Origin: Cerrena zonata
Taxonomy: Eukaryota; Basidiomycota; Agaricomycetes; Polyporales; Cerrenaceae
Assembly: GCA_038087015.1 (NCBI GenBank)
Contig: JASBNA010000002.1
Location: forward strand, 248,001 to 312,000
Direction of reading: 5' to 3'
Length of the DNA: 64,000 nucleotides
The notes under the pieces are model-generated. The model made no database searches, was not told the DNA's origin, and saw only the letters and a list, made by a program, of their open reading frames with translations. The translations under genes were made by a program, and so were the position numbers. Shown here in pieces: positions 23,894 through 45,125 of this stretch; positions within the stretch are counted from its first letter, which is position 1, and each line of letters opens with the position of its first letter.

Positions 23894-24844
23894 ATGACCA
23901 AGAGCAAAAAATCAAAGAAACCCGCTGATACATCAAATGCTACGCAGAATGTACAAGCGGGATCCTCCAACGCGACACCAGACATCCCCGAGGTTGGTAC
24001 TTCAGCCTCGGCCATTCATCCTTTTGGCCCACCTCTCCCAAACCCCGCTACAGGAAGCGCGAATCCTTCCGCATCTCTGACTGCTCTATGGAACTATATC
24101 TGTCCAGCTTTGGATCATATCGTTCGCTCACCCGCCAATAATACAGCCAAGGCCCCACCGATTGATGTTGCCTATCACATGGGCATTCATACGGCCGTCT
24201 ACAACTACTTTACTTCCCAGTCCGAATCTGCCGTTCCTGGTGCCGTTCGCGAGATGTCTTTTGGCGCAGCTTTGTCGCGTCCAGATAAAGGCAAGGCTGT
24301 AAGCGGCACCGATCTATACGAGAAATTGGATGGTTATTATGCCGATACCGCCCGCGAGGTCTTCCTTGGTGCACCTCATGATGACGCATCTCTCGTCTTT
24401 TACCTCGTTCCTTGTTTCCAACGCTACTCTTCCGGCGTCCAGTCTGTCAATCGGCTTCTCAACTATGTGAATCGTCACTATGTTAAACGAGCCGTGGACG
24501 AGGACCGGGGCTGGTTGCGACTTGCAGACGTTTTTGATGCTGTCGCAAAGATCATTCAGGAAGATGATACGCGCGAGAAGATTCAGCAGAAACTCCGCGA
24601 GAGACGAGTGGAGGAGCTGAAGAAATGGGGATACAGAGAGGACGGGCCTCCAGAGCTTCTAGCCTACATCGAGGCATTTGCAGAGGCGGCAAGTCCTCCT
24701 GATAGGATTGTGCCTCTTACTGCAATGGGATATCGACGATTCCGAATCGAATGTCTAGACCCTCTACTAGTCGTTCCCAAGATTAAGAAACCCAAGAAAA
24801 AGAAGATTCCCTTCCCAGAACGGTGGAGGACCGCAGATGCCTAG
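23894..24844 (+). CDS. Cullin N-terminal-like protein, truncated
   Basis: A 316-residue intronless protein starting MTKSKKSKKPADTSNATQ. Residues about 50-240 resemble the first cullin repeats: WNYICPALDHIV, then GTDLYEKLDGYYADTAREV, LVFYLVPCFQRYSSGVQ, VNRLLNYVNRHYVKRAVDED and LRLADVF. In cullin-1 this part binds Skp1 and F-box proteins. The protein then ends with a basic tail (IKKPKKKKIPFPERW) and has no cullin-homology domain, no Rbx1-binding part and no neddylation site. It cannot work as a complete cullin scaffold; it might bind adaptors without ligase activity. An in-frame TTG upstream at 23864 is not needed. A short overlapping frame follows at 24837. Confidence 0.75.
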   Translation: MTKSKKSKKPADTSNATQNVQAGSSNATPDIPEVGTSASAIHPFGPPLPNPATGSANPSASLTALWNYICPALDHIVRSPANNTAKAPPIDVAYHMGIHTAVYNYFTSQSESAVPGAVREMSFGAALSRPDKGKAVSGTDLYEKLDGYYADTAREVFLGAPHDDASLVFYLVPCFQRYSSGVQSVNRLLNYVNRHYVKRAVDEDRGWLRLADVFDAVAKIIQEDDTREKIQQKLRERRVEELKKWGYREDGPPELLAYIEAFAEAASPPDRIVPLTAMGYRRFRIECLDPLLVVPKIKKPKKKKIPFPERWRTADA

Positions 24845-25007
24845 AGGAAGACTGGCAAGGGCCGTTAAAGACTTACTGGAAGGAGAGGGCGGCGATGTCG
24901 AAGAGCGAAGGAGGGTCGCGGGGGAATTAGCTATCGTGCTTAGAACATGCGGAATTCGCGTTGATCATCCTCTTCGCAAGAAGCTCGACCGATTCGCCCC
25001 ACCTTAG
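24837..25007 (+). CDS. Short overlapping ORF, 56 aa, possible alternative C-terminus
   Basis: An ATG at 24837 overlaps the stop of the cullin-like gene in the +1 frame and opens a 56-codon frame (start MPRGRLARAVKDLLEGEG, end LRKKLDRFAPP). The composition is charged and helix-like and the frame is not interrupted, so it could be a lost C-terminal extension reached by frameshift or alternative splicing. It could also be chance. No family is recognised. Confidence 0.25.
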   Translation: MPRGRLARAVKDLLEGEGGDVEERRRVAGELAIVLRTCGIRVDHPLRKKLDRFAPP

Positions 25008-25314
25008 GGAATTGAATCTTGCTTATATCGGACCAGTCGTATCTTTGTTGCCTCATGATTTCACATCTTTGCCTGTGGAGATCCGGACACTCAATTGGTG
25101 GTAGTTGGTTTCTATGATCACTCTTATGTTACGCTTGGCTTCTATGACGTATAAGTGTCGTGATATCGCAGCGGAAAATTCCTACAGTACACTGTGGGGT
25201 CTATATGGGGTTGTAGGGGGTCTCCGAGAGGTACAGTGGTGAAATAAGTATTATGTGTGAGAATGGAATTCAGTACCCATTCAGATACCTGTGGGTAGTT
25301 GAATGATATCATGT
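25008..25314. other. Convergent 3' region, no gene
   Basis: About 300 bp between the plus-strand cullin-like gene and the minus-strand ABC transporter. I see no open frame or RNA structure that I can support. It should hold both polyadenylation regions. Confidence 0.4.
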
Positions 25315-31931
<6,617 letters not shown>

Positions 31932-32614
31932 AGGTACTTGCTGGTGTCAGTGTAGAGGCTATTCCCTGGGATATCCAGGATGACGTCCACATCATGCTTC
32001 GTCCCGCGAGTGAGACACGGTTTCCTCGGTCTTTGGAAACACAACACTCGTTCAGCGGGAGTTGTAGAACGAAGGCGAGTCAAGCAAGGGAGTCGTAAGC
32101 AAGAGAGGGATTGTGGCGGGCCCGAAGCATCTGAACACGGTATATGTTTCGGCGTCTACCACGCTCGATCATTGACGCACCCGCGTGGAAGTCTTCAATG
32201 TCCCTCTGCGAGATCTGTCTCGCGGCGCGATGCCAGGAACAAGATACAATACATACGGCGTCCAGTTGCCTCAGTTGCTTATCGTAACTCTAAGCAATAT
32301 ATTCTCGGTGCCCGAGTTCTAATCAATGTTGCAATAACTCCTGAAAGCACCTCAGAGAGAACTTAGTCCGAGATAAAGCGGGGTGAGTACCTCCAAGGTA
32401 ACTGCAGCTTTGAGTCCAAGTCGATGATCAGCTGCAAAGACGCGTCGAACCCCTCGACCTCAGTCACCCCCAATTAGGCATGATCAGCGTCACATGACGG
32501 ATGTGTGGAGGAGGAGTTGGGGGTGCCCGGGGTCCGGGTGTGAGACAATCAAGTTGTTCATAGAGTGCTTGGTCCGAATTCGAACTACAAGTCTCATGTT
32601 GTGCTATTGCTTCA
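31932..32614. promoter_or_regulatory. Divergent promoter region, ABC transporter and RhoGAP genes
   Basis: About 680 bp between two divergent starts. It contains GC-rich blocks (around 32505-32545) but no confident TATA box or operator. Open frames here run through the region without domains and are not annotated. Confidence 0.35.
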
Positions 32615-35600
32615 ATGTCCACCGCTCATGAAATCCCTCCGGCTGCTCGTCCTTCGACGTCAGATCCTCCAAATGGCCCTATTCCCCTCTTTGATGCACA
32701 GCTAAGACTCTTGAACGACTCCTATCTCAGCTTCTTCCAGGAACGGTATGGTTCATTTCATTAACTTCATAATATTGGTCCAACATTGACCTCTTGACTC
32801 ACAGGAAGAGGATCGAGGATGTATAGTATGTGCAACAATACACGCTACCATCTTATGAATACTGACCGCTTGCGAGTAGTCTCGACTCATTGAGGAAGCT
32901 CCATGCGAAAGCCCAACAAGTTGACGGCTACCTGAATGATCGGATGGAACCCAGTACATCGCGTATTGTATGGAACGAAGTGAGAGATAACGTAGCCACA
33001 GGTGTGTCTGTATGCTGTTATAACCAATGATGCTTCATTAACCAATCTCCCTGGCTCCGAAGATATCCAATGTCGCGAGGCTTACGTTGCCTCTCTTACT
33101 TCGGATGTAATTGGACCCTTGTCTGTCCTCAAGGTGCGGCCTTTGCTATCAGTCTTTTTGATCTTCGGATACAAGCAACACACAGGACACTCAGGAGCGA
33201 ATTCGCAAACGGATTCGTGACGATCTTAAGGACGCAATTGTTGCACATACGGAATATGTCGAGACTGTGTATCCTAAACTCAAGCGGAACTACCTAAAGA
33301 AATCACAAGACGTTGAGGTAACTCAAGCACTGAGCATGCATGTTATTTCGTTGTGTATACTAACATTACACCAGGATTATAAAGCTGCAGCTGCAGCTGA
33401 ACGAGCACCGTTGTCTCCTACACTCTCAGCAGATGGTCACGTTGGATCTCCCAGAATCGGTATGGGGCGGCCAGTTGTGACCTCTCCACAGCCCCTGCGC
33501 CCGCTCGAACGAAGAGCGTCTGGCAGCGCTGCAACAACCCGAAATCGTTCCCCCTCCTCCTCTACCACTTTCCATGAATTAGCGCATCAAGGTATGTGTG
33601 CCCAATTTAACCGTCGTGTGATCCTCATTGACCCGTTCCCATCCAGGGAAGAAACAGTTCAATCAACTTATGACCACCTTCCTTGAGAAAGGTGCGAAGG
33701 ATTCCGGACGATCAGACAACGCTTTAAGAACCGTGCGTGCTAAACGTGAGGCCGATGAGGCTGGTAAGTGTGCTGTGCATTTAGTCTCTGCATTAGCTCA
33801 GCACATGTTTGTCTTACATTACTTAGACAAGGAGTATCGGAAGGGCGTCATTGGCTTGAAACCCTTCGGCTTCGGAGGACGAAGATCCTGGAAAGTGGTT
33901 ATCACGTACGTCGATTTTTCTCCGCGGTATTTGGGTTCAGCTAATGGTCTTGTGATCTGATAGAGTTTGGAAGCATTCATGCGAGAGCAGTCGACCACAC
34001 TAAAGTCTATTCTTCGCATCTACATTGACTCCCTTCTGTGCGTACAGATCTTTCCTTTCGAAGGTTAAAAGCCTAACATTATGTCATTGATCTAGGGCAA
34101 CCGCAACCTCTCAGAAACAGATGTGCGAGCGAATAGCTATGTTCGTTGATGGCATCAACCCCGAGAGAGACGCCAAATCCGTGTCTATGCACATTCCCCA
34201 GCTGCTTGCAGCCGCCTCGCCCAAGCCCCAATACTATTACAACTATTCCGTTGGTGAATGTCGAGATTTGATCTTCGGCGTCAGCTTGGTGGACTATGCA
34301 ACAAGTAGGGGATTGCAGGATGGTGAGATTCCGAAGATAGTGAAGCTTTGCTTGAAGGAGATTGAGGAAAGAGGCATGGATGCAGAAGGGATTTATCGAG
34401 TGAGTATTACTTTCCGTAGTATTCTCCATCGTAAGACTCACGCATAGTCTGCAGGTCTCTGGGCGACATGCAGCTGTACAAGAGGTATGATTTTCCTACT
34501 CTCTGGTGTCATCAATTCATTTTGATGATATTTATAGCTACAACATAAAATCGAACGCAACGAAGCCGCCTTCCAATTCCATGCGCCACAAGATGACGTT
34601 TACGCAGTCGCTTCTCTCCTTAAGGTATGTTTATCCTGTTCCTCGATCGCAAAAGAAGTTTGTCCCGATCGATACAACACCGCTTCCTAGCTTTACCTCC
34701 GCGAACTGCCGGAACCCGTTTTCAAATTCTCATTGCAAGAGCGAATTCAACATACCGGTGATCTAGGTGCGTGCTCTTTTCGCTGCTTCAAATTGATTAT
34801 CACAGGCTGACTCGGGCATGCACGGTTATGATTTTGAACGTTCCAGATGAGCACATCTCGAACGATTTCCAATTATTGCGATCCAAGATTCGTAGATTGC
34901 CTCCGGTACATCAGGCGACGTTGAAAGCTATCGTTGAACATCTCGCTAGGGTGGCTGCGAAGAGTGAGAAGAATAAGATGGATTCGAGGAACTTAGCTAT
35001 CGTGTTTGGGAGTGTGATTTTTGGTGAAGATAATCTACCGAAGGACGGCGATCTGATGAGTGTGCAGTCATGGAAGGTATGTGATACCTCCTATGGTTTA
35101 TTTTTGGATACTGACCGAGCTGCCTCGTACTCTTGCAGGATACCCTAATGGAAGACCTAATCACTCACTCGTACATCCTGTTCCAATCCAACCAATCACC
35201 CCCTCTACCATTGGCTCCTCTTGGAGAAGCTCCCGCCGTCGTTACTTATGGTTCACAAAGCACCAAGGTCATACAAGTCCCACCTCCATTGCCGCCACGT
35301 TCACCCTCACCTCGGAAACAGCCCGAGTTCATTGTACCTCCCTTACCCCCTCGAATTATCCAACAACAATCACAACAACTCTCCACTTCACCTGAAGACA
35401 CAACGCCACAGTTGCCGTCTCTACCACAACGACCGCCAAACAGTACTCACTCTTCAATCCGACATTCTTCCAATTCTTCAGACGACTTTGCACCACAGTT
35501 ACCTCCACGACCGACGAACAGTATACACCCTTCATTACGTTCAGGTCCTATGTCGGCCAACCCAGCGAGGCAAAGTCTTCCTCCGTCTCTCAGACCTTTC

Positions 35601-36224
35601 ATGGAAGAGCATATCCCATTCGCCTCGTCCTCGACACCAGTTCCTCCTTCTGTACAGCCTGCAACTCCAGTTTCTCCATCATCCCAGTCTGTGCCGCCGT
35701 CGCCATCAAGGACTTTGCCTCGTCGAACCCCAACAGCATTGCCGCTACCTTCGCCATGGTCAGATCGAGATGGCCTCCCGTCTGAATCAAGTTCTGCAGC
35801 TCCCACGTTAGCGTCTGCCGGGCAGTCTTTGACATCCGACCAATCAGATAGTCCTCCAGCCACACCTGCACCTGCACCAGAAGAAGATCTTGATTTCGAG
35901 CCTATCGTCTCTGGACCTTCGTCTTCATCAACTTACGAGAGTGCCAAGTCAGATGTGCTGACGCAGTCTGACACCGTACAGCCGTCTTCGCCGCCTCTAC
36001 CGCCGAAGTCGAAATCTAGGCCACCTAGCTCGAAGTCTACAAGTACAACCATCACGAGTACGACTAACAATGATCCACCTAATGTGTTGGATGCTACAAT
36101 TCGTCTATTGCTAACAATGCGACATCGACTACCAGTCCAACCAGCCCTCGGCCTACTCAAGTCAGTCCCGTTAGCCCCACCAATGCAACTCCGACTAGTA
36201 CTAATCCTACTACTACAAATGTGA
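32615..36224 (+). CDS. F-BAR and RhoGAP domain protein (Rgd1/Rga-like)
   Basis: Starts MSTAHEIPPAARPST. The N-terminal F-BAR (FCH) region includes DSYLSFFQERKRIEDVYLDSL, KLHAKAQQVDGYL, VASLTSDVIGPLSVLK and AKREADEADKEYRKG, and is expected to bind curved membrane. A central stretch leads to the RhoGAP domain: SLVDYATSRGLQDGEIPKIV, EGIYRVSGR with the arginine finger, LKLYLRELPEPV, HLARVAAKSEKNKMDSRNLA and FGSVIFGE. The C-terminus is a long Pro/Ser-rich tail with many SH3-type PPLPPR motifs. Such proteins switch off Rho/Cdc42 GTPases at sites of polar growth. At least eight introns, the last near 35077-35139. The frame ends at 36224, but an Asn/Thr-rich frame shifted by one base from about 36098 runs to a TGA at 36311-36313 and may be the true end. 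Confidence 0.87.
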
Positions 36225-36603
36225 CGAATACGAATACGACAAATACAACAAATACGATCGCGAAGGAGCCGAGCAGTCACTCACGCAAATCTAGCTCGGG
36301 CAGTACTCGGTGACAATAATGAAACGCCTTTCTTGATTATCTTTGTAGCAGCTCTTTTACTTTTCGGGTCATGATGATTTGAAGACAATGATAATAGGTA
36401 TATTGATGTGTAGGATGTAATAGTGTTTGTCATACACTGTTGTCGTTTTTTGTTTTAGATACCATGTTTTCCCTATGTTGTGTCTGATTGATATCTGCAG
36501 TTCTTATTTTAGGTAGTGTATAAATGCCATATACTACATTGTACAATTCGATTTGTTACATTCTCTCTTTGGTACATGCGAAAGGGCTAGATGGCTTGAT
36601 GGT
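36225..36603. other. Convergent 3' region
   Basis: Between the RhoGAP gene and the minus-strand helicase. Positions 36225-36313 may be the true 3' end of the RhoGAP coding sequence in another frame. The rest is A/T-rich and looks like two untranslated ends; no gene is seen. Confidence 0.4.
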
Positions 36604-38836
36604 ATCACTCAATGACATCCATCTCTTCAGCCCAGAAGTCAATGTCTGCTTGAACTTCATCAATTTCTCCACGACGTTGTTCCTCCTCCATCCATTCCCG
36701 CACACGGCGATCGGCCCTGACTCTGTAAATTTCTCATTAAGAACTGAGCAGGAAATCAAATAATATTTGCGTACTGCGAAGCTCTGAAATTGAGCACTTG
36801 TAAACCTTCCATGGATACTGCCCGGGACAATGCAACATATGCTACGAGTTAGACTACGTTAGAAAAGCAACATTGGTATTAGGGAATGATGATCACAGTA
36901 CCTTGCCCACATTCAAATATGTTCTTCAAATCGACTCTGACGCGTTGAAGAGTCTGGCCTTGAGATTTATGGATACTCAACGCCCATGCAAGCAAAAGTG
37001 GAACCTGACGCTATGGTGTCAGACAGGGACATTCATTTTATATATCTACCCACCTGTATCCTTTGGGCCTCAATACGCCCAAGTGCATTGTGTACCTCAA
37101 AATTGATAGGTATACATAACATCGTCTGGCCGCTCTGGAATTGCACTAGTGGCCAGACCCGTGGGCTGTGAAATACAGTTGCAGGGATCTGAGGTTTGAA
37201 AGACCTATCACGTTCGACTCCGGGTACTCTGTGACTTTCTGTGAGATAGATTGTAATGCTTTGTTTCCAGGCATCAAAGGCAGTCATAAAGTCTACGACA
37301 CGTCCGATCGATCCGTTGACAAGGCCTTCTTGGGAGAAATTCTACCCAAAATATGATACATTGTCATTAGATGGCACAGTGCGATTACAGTGTCAGTAGC
37401 TAACTGACCTTGATAAGCATAACCTGGGCCCCGACCTAATACGTAGGTGAGGTGTTATATGCAAGTTAATATTCGTGATGGCTTCGGAGAACAGACCTTG
37501 AGAATAAGACGACTAGGTGACATCATTCTGTCCAGCAGCGCTGTCAACCTCTCGCCCTTAGGAAGTTGTCCAAATTCGTCCAAGCCTGGCACGTCTACAG
37601 AATAGTAATCATAAGGCTTGCTATCGATAAGAGAAAGACACGCATGGTTCCGACGATCCACCTCTCTCTTAGTGGGAAATCTGCCAAAAGTATTGAGCAT
37701 GTCACGATACCAGATATGATATCCTAACTTACAGATCGGTTGGTTCAATACCATCAGCATAGTACACCTTCCGAGAGAGTTGCTGCAGTGTTTTTTCTGT
37801 CTCAGGAGTCGCAATGCCAAATCGCATATCGTTGAGGATTTTGACAAATTCTGGTTATGAAAATCATTAGCAGAAGAAAGACGACATATGAATCAGAACG
37901 CACTTTCATCCCGTTGTCGGAAGACTTTATGTAAAACGACCGTTCTACGGATACATCTATTCCAAGACTCCGCTTGGAACGCAAACTTAGGCGGGATTTC
38001 CACGCCATTCAGACGATCTGGAACCGGGGGCAGTTGGAAGAAGTCTCCAGAAAGGATCACCTAATAGTATTTCGAGCGTGAATTATGACTGTTTCGAGGA
38101 AGAAACATTGTGTACATACCTGCATACCGCCAAAGGGTAGATTTGAGTAGCGAACGTTGCGGGCGATTGCCTCCTAGAAAGCACCTGCGTCATGCCAGAT
38201 CCACAAAAATTTGGTTCCGAGACCTACCAACTTGTCGAAGAGTTCTCCATCGAGCATGGAGACTAGACATTGCAGTAAGAAGGTTTGGACTGTCTACATG
38301 ACTATAAAATATGGGTTATCCTTACCTTCGTCTATGATCAATACACGCGTTCGGCGCCATCTTTCGATTGGGGTCAGGTATTCATCGTCATCGTCATCGT
38401 CATCGTGACCATATTTAACTTCGGCCTGTATTTTGTCATTGACCATACCAACTTCGGGAAGCGCAGATTTCCCTTTGGTATGTGAAGCCCACAGGTTATT
38501 GATCAGCTTGTCCACAGGGCCTTTGCCCAGATTGATCCCTGCCCATGAGTGAAGCGTACACCCTCCAATATTGATTGCAGCAATCCCCGTTGAAGCGGTG
38601 ACAGCTATATTATGACTGTCCCAACCGCGCTGCTTCGCGACAAAGCGTAGGTGACTGATGATCTCCCGTAGGAGTACTGACTTCCCGGCACCAGCAGAAC
38701 CGGTGAAGAAGACGCTCTTCCCGCTCTTCACCATGTCAAGAACATCGCGTTGTTCACGACTGAGTTGTATTGGCGGAATCTGCGGCACATTAGTACTGTC
38801 CGGCGGTGCCATTTCAATGTCTTGTGTTGTATCCAT
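36604..38836 (-). CDS. Pif1-family 5'-3' DNA helicase, copy 1
   Basis: Superfamily 1B helicase; Pif1 enzymes unwind G-quadruplex and RNA:DNA hybrid structures in nucleus and mitochondria. The start [15 protein letters not shown] precedes [20 protein letters not shown], Walker A GSAGAGKS, motif Ia [13 protein letters not shown] and LHSWAGI, then Walker B LIIDE. Downstream are GDFFQLPPV (motif III), [34 protein letters not shown] and AYVALSRA (motifs V-VI). The end [21 protein letters not shown] is shared by all three copies. An Asp run (seven residues) is encoded by a CATCGT repeat. About nine introns. It is the downstream-most of three tandem copies on one strand. A Met at 38878 is a possible earlier start. 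All helicase motifs look intact. Confidence 0.87.
38383..38406. repeat. CATCGT hexanucleotide repeat inside Pif1 copy 1
   Basis: Four near-perfect CATCGT units, read on the minus strand as an Asp run within [12 protein letters not shown], between motif Ia and Walker B. Such tracts vary in length between strains. Confidence 0.7.
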
Positions 38837-39417
38837 AGTTGCGACTGAAACAATGTATGACATTAGATACGCATACAAGTCTAGATAAGGTTTGCTTACT
38901 CCTTCGTCGAAATGACCATCAATTTTATTGCCTTTAAAAGGTTATATCGCTCACCTCTATTAAGTGGAGAACGATGCTAGAGAGAGGGTGCCAGTGGTTT
39001 CACGCAGAATATGTTAGGGTGAAATCAACAAACAACGTGGGTCGAAGCGAGAACACAACAATTCACTGCGGCCTGTGTGAAACGAAACGTAAGTAGCGGG
39101 AAGAATATATATGGAATCTGACCATGTTCAACGTAACGTCATCAACGGTCATCCGACCTTTTTGATTGCTGAAGAAAGACATATCAGCATGTTAGGAATC
39201 AACGCTGGAGTAAAGTTGGAAGAGAAACTGATACTGATCTACTAGTTCAGCGTGAGAGTATTTATTTGAAGTGACTAACGCAGCGTGCTTTGAGTTTGTA
39301 GGACGTGTCTGTTATGTAGGACTTTAGGTTCATTTAAAGTCAAGTAAGTACTAACGTAGACGACTTTAACGCTAACGGTAGTAGGCGTGGATAGAAAAAC
39401 GATATGAATATTTGGAG
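38837..39417. promoter_or_regulatory. Spacer between Pif1 copies 1 and 2
   Basis: About 580 bp, presumably the promoter of copy 1 and the 3' UTR of copy 2. No RNase H1-type domain exon like that of copy 3 is found here, and no other gene. Confidence 0.4.
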
Positions 39418-42428
<3,011 letters not shown>

Positions 42429-45125
42429 TTACAAATAGTCCATGTCTTCTGTCCAGAATTCAATGTCTTCATCAATTTGCTCTTGTGCCCTTTGATCAGT
42501 ATGATCTTTCATCCATTTCATGACCCGTGGGTGGGCCATGACTCTACAAAAGATGGTCAGATCCGGATATACAATTAAATTTTGTACAACGAGACGATAC
42601 CCACTTTGCGGGATCAAAATTAAGAACTTGTAATCGGTCCATGGAGGTCGCCCGTGAAAGAGCGACGTAAGCTGTATTTTGTTTTTTATGAATCAAGAGA
42701 AGGAGGATGCATTGGGTTCTTGACGAACCTTGACCCTTCTCGAAAATCTTTCTCAGATTGACACGTACACGATCTAGTGTTTGACCTTGTGATTTATGAA
42801 TACTAAGAGCCCACGACAGGATAAGCGGAATCTATCGAACGATTAGTTCGAGAGCAACAAAGTCTGAGAATGAATAACGACTAGAATTTGCTGCTTACCT
42901 GAGAGCGCGTAGCCTCTATTTCTCCCTCCGCGTTATTCACCTCGAACGACTCACTCGTGCACAAGAATGCTCCGGCATCCTTGAAGAGAACGACGGGCCA
43001 AAGGTTATCACTACCTCGTACTTTTGAAAATCCCTGAGGTCGCATCTGGTTCGAAGCAGGACCCTGGTTCTCGGCAAGAGCTGAGATTGATCCGGCAATG
43101 ATTGCTCTCATCCCTTTCTTTGCGGCCTCGAGCGGTGTGAGGAACTCGACTACCTTTCCAACCGAACCGTTCACCAATATTCCTTGTGAAATATTCTGCA
43201 TTGACGTTTAAGAATGAGGTTTTCGAGCCTAGAACATCAAAATCACCTTGATTAACATAACTTGCGCACCGACCTAAATCACGATGGATATCAGTTAACA
43301 CGTCTCCAGAAACGAGGAAGCAACGGCTACTTTGAGTGTTATGACCCTCGGCGCAATCAGCCGTTCGAGAAGTTTATGCATTTTGTCGTAAGGAATTGGC
43401 TTTCCAAACTCATCATACCCTGGCCTGTCAACAGCGTTATAGTCATACCCAATCGTCTTGATATTATGCAGCCTATTAAGGTTGCACGCCTCCACTTCTC
43501 TCCTAGTAGGATACCTTCACACCAGGGTATGTTAGCGGGAGAAATATTCATGCAAAGATGAACCGGACGCACAAGTCGGTTGGTTCTATCCCGTCATCGT
43601 AATGAACCTCTCGTGATAATTTTCGGAAGTTTTGAGTTGTATTTGGATCCAGCCGACCATAACGCATGGCGTTTAGCATGTCAACGAACGCTGTGATTTA
43701 ACTCCATAAGACATCGCCGTTATGGTTGAAAGCGGAGGAGACATACCTTGATCTTTCTGCCTGAAGACCTTAGTGAGGATAATAGGTTTTCCTACGCATC
43801 GATCCCATGATGCAGCGTCGAAAGCAAAGGTAGGCGGCACAGGTACTCCACTGTTCTGATCAGGAACTGGGGGGAGTTGCAAGAAATCCCCAGAGAGAAC
43901 TAGCTAGAGTTCATTGTAAGGGCAAGATATAGATAGTAGTCTGGCAACGAAACACGGTACCTGTATACCACCGAAAGGCGCACTGTTCCTACGGAGGGCG
44001 CGTCCAATGTATTCCTTAAATAAAACGAAGACAGTAGATATAAACGGTTAGGTCAACCATATCAATTCATGAAACCCACGAGCTTGTCAAAAAAGTGACC
44101 ATCGATCATCGATACTGCGGGATACACAATCAGACAAATAGACCGGTGCCAATCTGAAACTAGCACGTACTCTCATCAATAATCAAGGTACGTGTCGTTC
44201 TCCAACGGTCGACGGCCTTTCCCGATTTCTTCTGATCTTCTGCGGGTCTAGGAGCTTCAGGGTCCTCTTCCTCTTCTAGTTCTCGCGCATTGGCGTCATG
44301 TCCAATCAGCATTTTGACCAGTTTCTCCTTCGGTTGCTTTCCAAGTCCGACACCCGCCCAGGAGTGCAATGTGCACCCACCGATGTTCACGGACGCTATT
44401 CCTGTAGACGCTGTGACACCAAGACGGCCCCAATTCTGGTGCCCTTCCGCGTGTCTGCAGAACTTGATGATTTCGCGCAGAAGAACTGACTTCCCAGTTC
44501 CCGCAGAACCTGTGAAGAAAACGTTCTTTCCCCGTTTGACCATCTCAAGGACATGTCTCTGTTCAGAAGAAAGTTGTACCGGTGGTTCTGGGACACCCAA
44601 GCCAGATGGAGGTGCCTCAGGGTTAGGTGGTTTAGTCGGAGATTGCTTTACTACCGGCGGTGTCGCACTCATGGGCTTTAAAGGGCCTGATCTCAGCTTC
44701 GAAGGCCCAGCTACTGGCTGCGGAGGTCCTGGTATTTCCTGAATTTCAGGGGACTCTTCTCGGAGAGTCGGTTGACTACCTATTGTTTGATCTATGAGAA
44801 ATTAGTCCGACATATTTGACGTGAGATTTACCTTCTGACTTCAGAACGATGGAGTTAGGGTAGAGCCATTGTTCCGCAGCTTCCTTATTCCTGAATGATT
44901 TGTGTACCGCACCACGAAAACGTGTAACCTACTGAATGGGTCAGATAACAAATTCCAATTCAATGGTCTGATTCAGCTTGCATTTCTCTCGGCCTATCTT
45001 AAAATCAGATTCATTCGATCAAGCGCGAAATCATGGAGTCCTCACCTCAGGCCAGTTGTCGTAAATCTTTGAACCTTCTCTCCCAAGTCGGACCGCATAC
45101 CATTTCTGTTTGTCCGCCTTTGGCA
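42429..45125 (-). CDS. Pif1-family helicase with N-terminal RNase H1-type hybrid-binding domain, copy 3
   Basis: Starts [18 protein letters not shown] at 45125. Exons at 45046-45125 and 44832-44928 give [18 protein letters not shown], then [19 protein letters not shown]. This is the pattern of the RNase H1 N-terminal hybrid-binding (viroplasmin-like) domain, which grips RNA:DNA hybrids. A third exon (from 44791) continues in frame through a Pro-rich linker into the helicase: [18 protein letters not shown], Walker [30 protein letters not shown] and LIIDE. Then come [38 protein letters not shown] and AYVALSRA. The end FWTEDMDYL stops at 42429-42431. Copies 1 and 2 lack the extra domain. No RNase H catalytic domain is present, so hybrid removal would be by unwinding, not cleavage. 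The role at R-loops is inferred. Confidence 0.85.

Noticed and set aside
35447..36280. Minus-strand frames opposite the RhoGAP Pro-rich tail
   Set aside because: Low-complexity complement of the coding strand; no splice or domain support.
44832..45125. Integrated plant-virus sequence, because of the viroplasmin-like domain
   Set aside because: The domain also occurs at the N-terminus of cellular RNase H1, is interrupted by introns here and is joined to a cellular helicase; no viral gene surrounds it.
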